Part shown: positions 6,570-11,538 of the stretch, in pieces
Numbering within the stretch: position 1 is the first letter of the stretch
Layout: each line of letters begins with the position of its first letter
DNA from: an uncultured beta proteobacterium
GTDB taxonomy: Bacteria; Pseudomonadota; Gammaproteobacteria; Burkholderiales; Burkholderiaceae_C
Reading direction: 5' to 3'
DNA: 11,538 nt
NCBI GenBank assembly: GCA_903944555.1
Contig: CAJASG010000632.1
Coordinates: forward strand, 1 to 11,538
The notes under the pieces: model-generated
Databases searched by the model: none
What the model saw: the letters and a program-made list of their open reading frames with translations, nothing else
What the model was told of the DNA's origin: nothing
Program-made: the position numbers and the translations under genes

Positions 6570-8594
6570 TTAATATTCAAACTGCAGTGACACCAATGCG
6601 CGACGGTCGAAATAGAACTTTTTGTCGCCGTCTTGGTACGGTTTCTCCAAATTCTGCAGGGTCAATGCCAGCTCAGCTTTGGTAGCGCCCACCCGGAATT
6701 CCTTGCCGACACGCACATCGGTACGCCCCATGGAGTACAAGGGGCCCTTGTTCAACCCCATGCCAAAGGCCTCGGCTAGTTGGTGCATGAATGTAAGGTT
6801 GACACCGCTTGGCAGGGTATGCATGGCCGTCAAAGAGGCCGCATACTCCGGCGCACCATGGGCGATTTTGAACCACATATCTGACGCTGATCTATTCTGC
6901 GGGATGTCATTTGGAAACGCTAGCGAATCGACCCGGATGTGGGTCCATGTCTGGTTGAAGAAAATCAGTGTGCGGTTGGCAGGTTTCCACGTCAGTTGGT
7001 ACTCGGTGCCCGTGATGGTGTAGTTGTCCCCGTTGCGTATGTCCCCCGTCGGATTAAAGGTGCTGCCAATGCCGTTGGTGATTTGCTCGTTAAAAAGCCG
7101 TAAATCACCCGATACTCCGCCCGCCAGATTGAGGGAATAGCCTAACTCCTGGGTTTCAATTTTTTCTGAAACAACCCGCCCACTGGTTTTCAGAAAAGTA
7201 AGTGGATTGGCACCGTTGATGTCGTAGTATTTAACATTCGCATATTTTTCAAACGCGCTGGGCGGCCGATATGCGGTTGACGTGCCAGCGCGCAAGGTAT
7301 GGCCACTGGCTACATGCCAGTTCACCATGACCCTCGGAGAGAAGGTGTCGCCACCAATATCACTGCTCTCGAACAGCCCCCCCGCGTTCAAAACGACGGC
7401 GTCCCAGACGCGCCACTCAGCATTGCCAAACAGACGCAAGAATTGCATTGACACCTGCTCCTTCGTATCAAAGCTGGAGCGCGATTTGACCTGCTCCTGG
7501 CGCGCCTCCGCGCCCCACACTGTGCGCAGCGCCTGGGTGTGCCGGACGGTGTGCTGGAACGACACTGCGTCATTGAACTCTTCCGCCTTGAAATCAATAG
7601 GAACGCCGTAGTAGGTCGCTCCATAGTTGTTGCTCAAATACGGAAAACCATCGTTGTTGAAGCCATGGGTGTGGGATGCCGTCACCGCAATGTCCTGATC
7701 GTCAGACAGCGCCATCTTCCAGTCCATCTGCAAGAATTGCGAGCCCATATACCGCAATCGCTCTAGGTTGCCTTCGCTTCCATCCCCTTTTGTACCGCGC
7801 AGCGCCGCAATCTCCACGACACCGGCGCGCACATCTATTTCGCCCAGACCTCCGCTCGACTGATGAGTGGAAAAATTCACCCGACTCACCCGATTGGTGC
7901 CAGAAGCAGAGTTAGGAATTTTTCCAGCATCCACCGGAGAAAACACTTTACGCAAGCCGTTGTCGCCCCGCGTGTCCGCACTGATGCGGTACATGGCCGC
8001 TTCAGTGCCCCAGCCCACCCGCGTGCCCACATCTGCCACCCCGTTTTCGCCTGCGGTCAGGCTGGCGCCCACACCACCGGTTTCCCGAACATCCCGGGAA
8101 ATGATGTTGACCACGCCTAAAAAAGCCCTGGCACCGTAGGCTGCAGAGTTGGAGCCACGCAGCACCTCGATTCGTTCAATGTCGTCCAAGGCCAAGGTTT
8201 GCCAGCCCACACCGGCCGATCCCTGCAAGTACCCGGAGTACACCGAACGCCCATCCACCAGCACCTGAATGCGGTTGGCAAAGTCATCCGTGCGGCCATG
8301 GTAGGTGGCCATGGGTGCATCGGTTTCGAATGAGGTCGTGGTCTGAAAACCTGGTACCAGGCGCAGTACATCGACCAAATCCCGCGCACCCGTCATTCGA
8401 ATGAAATTGCGATCAAAAATCGTCATGGCGCCGGGGGTTTCGTCCAGCCTTTGTGCAAGGCGAGAAACGGACAAGACAATCGGCATTTCAGCCAAAAAAT
8501 CCCGTTCGGACAGGGCCGATGCCGCCGCGCCCGTTTGGGCACCTACCTGCGTGAGCTGCATCAGCAAATAAATGGTTAATGGCTTCTTGAACAT
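6570..8594 (-). CDS. TonB-dependent outer-membrane receptor
   Basis: The protein has 674 residues. A signal peptide ([26 protein letters not shown]) is followed by a possible TonB box around residues 38-45 (PIVLSVSR). The plug domain (about 45-168) contains the pattern [53 protein letters not shown] and [18 protein letters not shown] long beta-barrel follows, ending in a C-terminal aromatic strand ([11 protein letters not shown]). It is the usual size for such receptors, which import scarce ligands using TonB energy. It heads the operon with the binding protein and kinase, so it probably delivers or senses their ligand. The frame stays open to 8882, but the ATG at 8594 fits the signal peptide and the longer version would cover the moaA start. 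The sequence does not show whether the ligand is a siderophore, a cobamide or something else. Confidence 0.95.
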   Translation of the reverse strand: MFKKPLTIYLLMQLTQVGAQTGAAASALSERDFLAEMPIVLSVSRLAQRLDETPGAMTIFDRNFIRMTGARDLVDVLRLVPGFQTTTSFETDAPMATYHGRTDDFANRIQVLVDGRSVYSGYLQGSAGVGWQTLALDDIERIEVLRGSNSAAYGARAFLGVVNIISRDVRETGGVGASLTAGENGVADVGTRVGWGTEAAMYRISADTRGDNGLRKVFSPVDAGKIPNSASGTNRVSRVNFSTHQSSGGLGEIDVRAGVVEIAALRGTKGDGSEGNLERLRYMGSQFLQMDWKMALSDDQDIAVTASHTHGFNNDGFPYLSNNYGATYYGVPIDFKAEEFNDAVSFQHTVRHTQALRTVWGAEARQEQVKSRSSFDTKEQVSMQFLRLFGNAEWRVWDAVVLNAGGLFESSDIGGDTFSPRVMVNWHVASGHTLRAGTSTAYRPPSAFEKYANVKYYDINGANPLTFLKTSGRVVSEKIETQELGYSLNLAGGVSGDLRLFNEQITNGIGSTFNPTGDIRNGDNYTITGTEYQLTWKPANRTLIFFNQTWTHIRVDSLAFPNDIPQNRSASDMWFKIAHGAPEYAASLTAMHTLPSGVNLTFMHQLAEAFGMGLNKGPLYSMGRTDVRVGKEFRVGATKAELALTLQNLEKPYQDGDKKFYFDRRALVSLQFEY

Positions 8595-8595
8595 G

Positions 8596-8609
8596 GTTGG
8601 TTTTCCAAC
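8596..8609. repeat. Short perfect inverted repeat at the TonB-dependent receptor start
   Basis: GTTGG, four T, CCAAC forms a 5-4-5 hairpin that ends two bases before the receptor ATG on the minus strand. It also lies just before the strong ribosome-binding site of the plus-strand moaA frame. In the receptor mRNA it would occupy the ribosome-binding region, where no good Shine-Dalgarno sequence is visible. It is short, so chance is possible. Confidence 0.35.
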
Positions 8610-8610
8610 A

Positions 8611-8617
8611 AAAGGAG
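8611..8617 (+). promoter_or_regulatory. Strong ribosome-binding site for an upstream moaA start
   Basis: AAAGGAG stands five bases ahead of an ATG at 8623, which is in frame with moaA with no stop between. It would add 24 residues (beginning [10 protein letters not shown]) to the family-typical start at 8695. It is the strongest Shine-Dalgarno match seen near any start in the window. Confidence 0.5.
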
Positions 8618-8681
8618 CCGTTATGGAGTTGCGAAACCCGTTTTTGCGCGGTGCGCCCTCCCGAATTATCCACAGTCGGGG

Positions 8682-8687
8682 GACAAT
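8682..8687 (+). promoter_or_regulatory. Possible -10 box directly upstream of moaA
   Basis: GACAAT ends seven bases before the ATG at 8695, a distance at which transcription would begin at or next to the start codon (a leaderless or near-leaderless message). No convincing -35 box is seen 17 bases upstream, so this is a weak call based on spacing and on the lack of a good ribosome-binding site at this ATG. Confidence 0.35.
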
Positions 8688-8694
8688 AGCGCTT

Positions 8695-9855
8695 ATGTCC
8701 GAAAGCTCTACACCCCGCATCGTGCCCCTTGTCGATTTGCGCGCTGGCGCTTTGCAGCCACCCGCTGCTGCATTTGCAGCAAAAAACCGGGTCACAGCAC
8801 AGGGGGTTTTGCCAGACGCCCTGGGGCGCAAGCTGCGCGATTTGCGCATCAGCGTTACCGACCGCTGCAACTTCCGCTGCAACTACTGCATGCCCAAGGA
8901 AACGTTCGACAAGGACTACCCTTACCTGCCACACGCGTCCCTGCTGTCGTTTGAAGAAATCACGCGTATCGCCAAACAGTTTGTGGCCCACGGTGTACAG
9001 AAAATCCGCCTCACCGGTGGCGAGCCCTTACTGCGCAAAAACATCGAGCGACTCATAGAACAACTCGCCGTCTTGCGCACGCCGGACGGCCAGCCGCTGG
9101 ACCTGACGCTCACCACCAACGGCGCCCTGCTGGCGCGCAAAGCCAAGGCCCTGAAAGCCGCAGGCCTGCACCGGATCACCGTCAGCCTGGACGGTTTGGA
9201 TGACGCGGTTTTCCGCAGCATGAACGATGTCGACTTTCCAGTGGCGGAAGTGCTGGCGGGTATCGACGCGGCACGCGATGCGGGCTTGGGGCCGATCAAG
9301 ATCAACATGGTCGTCAAGCGCGGCACCAATGACCACGAGATACTTCCCATGGCCCGTCACTTCAAAGGCACCGGCATTGTGCTGCGCTTCATTGAGTACA
9401 TGGATGTGGGTGCCACCAACGGCTGGCGCATGAACGATGTGATGCCCTCGGCAGAGGTCATTCAGCGCCTTCAATCGGAACTACCATTGGTCGCGCTGGT
9501 GGCCGCGTTTCCGGGGGAAACTGCGCAACGCTGGGGTTACGCCAAGGCCGACGGCAGCTTCGACCCAGAGGCTGGGGAAATAGGCGTCATCAGCAGTGTG
9601 ACCCAGGCATTCTGTGGCGACTGCAACCGTGCCCGTTTGTCCACCGAGGGGCAGCTCTACCTGTGCCTGTTCGCTGGCCAGGGGTACGATTTGCGCACCA
9701 CCCTGCGCAGTGGGACCTCGGACGCAGACCTGGCTTCCGCCATTGGCCACATTTGGGGCGGACGCACCGACCGCTATTCCGAGCAACGCAGCGCCATACC
9801 CGCCGACACCAGCGGGTCGGCACGCCGGGTCGAAATGAGCTACATCGGCGGCTGA
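8695..9855 (+). CDS. moaA: GTP 3',8-cyclase MoaA (radical SAM, molybdenum cofactor step 1)
   Basis: MoaA rearranges GTP to 3',8-cyclo-7,8-dihydro-GTP, the first step of molybdopterin synthesis, in the cytoplasm. The 386-residue protein has the radical SAM motif CNFRCNYC (C58, C62, C65) that binds one 4Fe-4S cluster and S-adenosylmethionine, GGEP at 108-111, and the C-terminal cluster ligands C307, C310 and C324 ([15 protein letters not shown]). It ends in the double glycine (YIGG) needed for activity. The start at 8695 ([16 protein letters not shown]) fits the N-termini I know from Comamonadaceae homologues. The longer start at 8623 has a far better ribosome-binding site and remains possible. 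It heads the moaA-mobA-moeA operon and is divergent from the TonB-dependent receptor. Confidence 0.97.
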   Translation: MSESSTPRIVPLVDLRAGALQPPAAAFAAKNRVTAQGVLPDALGRKLRDLRISVTDRCNFRCNYCMPKETFDKDYPYLPHASLLSFEEITRIAKQFVAHGVQKIRLTGGEPLLRKNIERLIEQLAVLRTPDGQPLDLTLTTNGALLARKAKALKAAGLHRITVSLDGLDDAVFRSMNDVDFPVAEVLAGIDAARDAGLGPIKINMVVKRGTNDHEILPMARHFKGTGIVLRFIEYMDVGATNGWRMNDVMPSAEVIQRLQSELPLVALVAAFPGETAQRWGYAKADGSFDPEAGEIGVISSVTQAFCGDCNRARLSTEGQLYLCLFAGQGYDLRTTLRSGTSDADLASAIGHIWGGRTDRYSEQRSAIPADTSGSARRVEMSYIGG

Positions 9856-9860
9856 CACCG

Positions 9861-10520
9861 ATGCACGCCATCATCGACCCGAAAACCGTGTGCGCCGTGG
9901 TACTGGCCGGAGGCCGGGCAACCCGCATGGGTGGCGTGGACAAGGGCCTGCAACACCTCAATGGACAGCCCTTGGCCCGCCATGCGGTGGAGCGCCTGGA
10001 GCACCAGACGGTGGGCACGCCAGGCCTCATTGCCATCAACGCCAACCGCAACCTGGCGGACTATGCGGCCTGGGGGCAACCAGTTTGGCCCGACACGCTG
10101 GCCGACTTTGCCGGCCCCTTGGCCGGTTTTCAGACCGCCTTGCAACACGCCCAGGAGCAGACCACGCCGTTTGAATACCTGTTGACCGTTCCCTGCGATT
10201 CGCCGCTGTTTCCATTGGATCTGTTGGAACGTCTGGCCCTGGGTCTGGCACGCCCCCACGCCACCATTGCGTTGGCGACCGCACCCGAGGCTGACCGCCA
10301 TGGTGTGCTGCGGTTGCGGGCGCAGCCGGTCTTTTGCCTGATGCGGGTCACCCTGCTGCCCGAATTACGCGCCTACATGGCCGACGGCGGCAGAAAGATT
10401 CACACCTGGACGGATTTGCACCAGGCCGTAGAGGTCCCGTTTGACACATCAACAGACGACCCCCACGCATTCTTCAATACCAACACGCCAGAGCAGCTCA
10501 ACCAGCTGGAGCGGACATGA
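9861..10520 (+). CDS. mobA: Molybdenum cofactor guanylyltransferase MobA
   Basis: MobA transfers GMP from GTP to molybdenum-molybdopterin, making the guanine dinucleotide form used by DMSO reductase-family enzymes such as nitrate reductase and formate dehydrogenase. The protein has 219 residues, the normal family length. It starts with the nucleotide-binding loop LAGGRATRMGG (15-25), with K28 in GVDKGL, and has FAGPLAG (83-89) and the metal-site strand LLTVPCDSP (D113). The C-terminal part has FFNTNTPEQL, typical of the family. The start ATG is five bases after the moaA stop, and the stop overlaps the moeA ATG by 4 bases (ATGA), so the three genes are one translation-coupled unit. Confidence 0.96.
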   Translation: MHAIIDPKTVCAVVLAGGRATRMGGVDKGLQHLNGQPLARHAVERLEHQTVGTPGLIAINANRNLADYAAWGQPVWPDTLADFAGPLAGFQTALQHAQEQTTPFEYLLTVPCDSPLFPLDLLERLALGLARPHATIALATAPEADRHGVLRLRAQPVFCLMRVTLLPELRAYMADGGRKIHTWTDLHQAVEVPFDTSTDDPHAFFNTNTPEQLNQLERT

Positions 10521-11538
10521 ACACCCTTGACTTTATTGCCGCCCAACTCCAGGGCTACGACCCCGAAGCCCTGCGGGCACCCGCAGCCCTGGAATTTCTT
10601 CAACACTTGGTACCCACCCTTGCAGAACAGCAGTCCGTTGAGTTAATGCACGCCTTGGGCCGGGTGGTGGCCAAGGACGTGATTTCCCCGGTGCACGTGC
10701 CAGCCCACGACAACTCTGCGATGGACGGCTATGCCTTTGTAGGCGCCCAACTCAGCGCCCATGCACCACTGGAACTCACGGTGGTCGGGACTGCACTGGC
10801 GGGCAAAGCCTGGAGAGGTTCCGTCGACGCGGGCCAGTGCGTCAAGATCATGACCGGTGCCGTCATGCCGCACGGACTGGATACGGTCGTGCCACAGGAA
10901 TTGGTGCAGTGCCAGGGCAACACCATCACCCTGCCCGCTGACCGACTGCGCACCGGAGACAACCGACGACTCAAAGGCGAAGACATCGCATTGGGCCAAC
11001 CTGCCTTGAAGGCTGGCACCCGCATCACACCTGCTGCGTTAGGCCTGCTGGCCAGCTTGGGCGTGCCCCAGGTCACGGTATTTCGGCGCTTGCGGGTGGC
11101 CTATTTCTCCACCGGCAACGAAATTCTGAGCCTAGGCGAGCCCCCGCGTGAGGGTGCCGTGTATGACAGCAACCGTTACACCCTCTACGGGCTATTAACC
11201 CGGCTGGGCGTTGACGTCATCGACATGGGCGTGGTGCGTGATGACCCCACTGCGCTGGAGGCCGCTTTCTTGAGCGCCGCCGCCCAAGCCGATGCCATCA
11301 TCACCAGCGGCGGTGTCAGCGTGGGGGAGGCAGACCACACCAAAACGATGATGAAGCAACTGGGGGATGTCGCGTTCTGGAAAATTGCGATGCGTCCCGG
11401 CAGGCCCATGGCGATTGGACGTATTTTTAGTGCCAAATCGGCCTCTAGCCCAATAGATATATGCGCAAGCAGCTATCAAAATGATAGTGAATTAAACCCT
11501 GAGAATGCGCCCATTTTGTTCGGCCTGCCGGGCAATCC
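10517..11538 (+). CDS. moeA: Molybdopterin molybdenumtransferase MoeA, partial, with unusual internal insertion
   Basis: MoeA inserts molybdate into adenylylated molybdopterin. About 340 codons are present and the 3' end lies beyond the window. Visible motifs are DNSAMDGYA (D70), KIMTGAVMP (110-118), STGNEI (198-203), YDSNRY (216-221), TSGGVSVGEADHTK (D273) and the start of the C-terminal part, AMRPGRPMAIGR (291-302). In E. coli MoeA, only a few residues separate the equivalent PGKPFAFGK from FCGLPGNP. Here about 33 residues (303-335) separate GR from FGLPGN. The extra segment coincides with a repeat-like DNA element and keeps the frame open, so the gene is probably still expressed with an added loop. 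Expression is coupled to mobA by the 4-base overlap. Confidence 0.95.
   Translation, partial: MNTLDFIAAQLQGYDPEALRAPAALEFLQHLVPTLAEQQSVELMHALGRVVAKDVISPVHVPAHDNSAMDGYAFVGAQLSAHAPLELTVVGTALAGKAWRGSVDAGQCVKIMTGAVMPHGLDTVVPQELVQCQGNTITLPADRLRTGDNRRLKGEDIALGQPALKAGTRITPAALGLLASLGVPQVTVFRRLRVAYFSTGNEILSLGEPPREGAVYDSNRYTLYGLLTRLGVDVIDMGVVRDDPTALEAAFLSAAAQADAIITSGGVSVGEADHTKTMMKQLGDVAFWKIAMRPGRPMAIGRIFSAKSASSPIDICASSYQNDSELNPENAPILFGLPGN
11424..11490 (+). repeat. Short interspersed repeat-like element inserted in frame in moeA
   Basis: This 67-base stretch is more AT-rich than the surrounding moeA. It contains AAATCGGCCTCTAG, GCGCAAGCAGCTATCA and a perfect 6-3-6 hairpin, CTATCA AAA TGATAG (11473-11487). 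I recall very similar GGCCTCTAG...GCGCAAGCAGCTAT sequences scattered between genes in Comamonadaceae genomes. That is memory, not a search. Here it adds codons without a stop, including a Cys and a Tyr atypical of this loop. Its exact ends cannot be set from one copy. Confidence 0.6.

Noticed and set aside
8630..8695. Sigma70 promoter for the TonB-dependent receptor, with GATAAT on the minus strand near 8664-8669
   Set aside because: The only -35-like hexamer (TTGTCC) is just 10 bases away, too close for a standard promoter, so I could not support it.
8595..8882. N-terminal extension of the TonB-dependent receptor to 8882
   Set aside because: The extension is Arg/Ala-rich, lies over the moaA coding region and would bury the signal peptide that starts at the ATG at 8594.

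Overview
The window looks like chromosomal DNA from a betaproteobacterium, most likely a member of Burkholderiales/Comamonadaceae (Rhodoferax- or Polaromonas-like). This is inferred from the moaA-mobA-moeA cluster, the style of the two-component genes, and a short interspersed repeat at the right end of a kind I associate with that family. No rRNA, tRNA, CRISPR array or insertion sequence was recognised.

Left region (1-2460). A minus-strand operon holds a NarL/LuxR-type response regulator followed by the N-terminal part of a membrane sensor kinase that runs off the left edge; stop and start share one base. A good sigma70-like promoter with a perfect palindrome just downstream lies in front of it. 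Divergent from it is a low-complexity, Ala/Ser/Asp-rich orphan ORF. It stops abruptly where an out-of-frame 3' fragment of a membrane proton-pumping pyrophosphatase gene (hppA) begins. The fragment ends in its own stop codon and a strong rho-independent terminator.

Centre (2475-8594). A plus-strand pair (lipoprotein, NarL/LuxR-type response regulator) converges on a minus-strand three-gene operon: TonB-dependent outer-membrane receptor, periplasmic ABC-type substrate-binding protein (ABC_sub_bind family), and hybrid sensor histidine kinase with a C-terminal receiver. The two units overlap tail to tail by 4 bp. Together they look like one envelope-spanning sensing module, with the outer-membrane receptor delivering a ligand to the periplasmic protein, which is read by the kinase and passed to the LuxR-type regulator. 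The ligand cannot be read from the sequence, and no permease or ATPase gene accompanies the binding protein.

Right region (8623-11538). A plus-strand molybdenum-cofactor operon, moaA-mobA-moeA, has tightly packed genes. moaA has two plausible in-frame starts. moeA is cut by the window end and carries an unusual in-frame insertion of about 25 codons, made of a repeat-like element with a perfect hairpin, just before its FGLPGNP motif.
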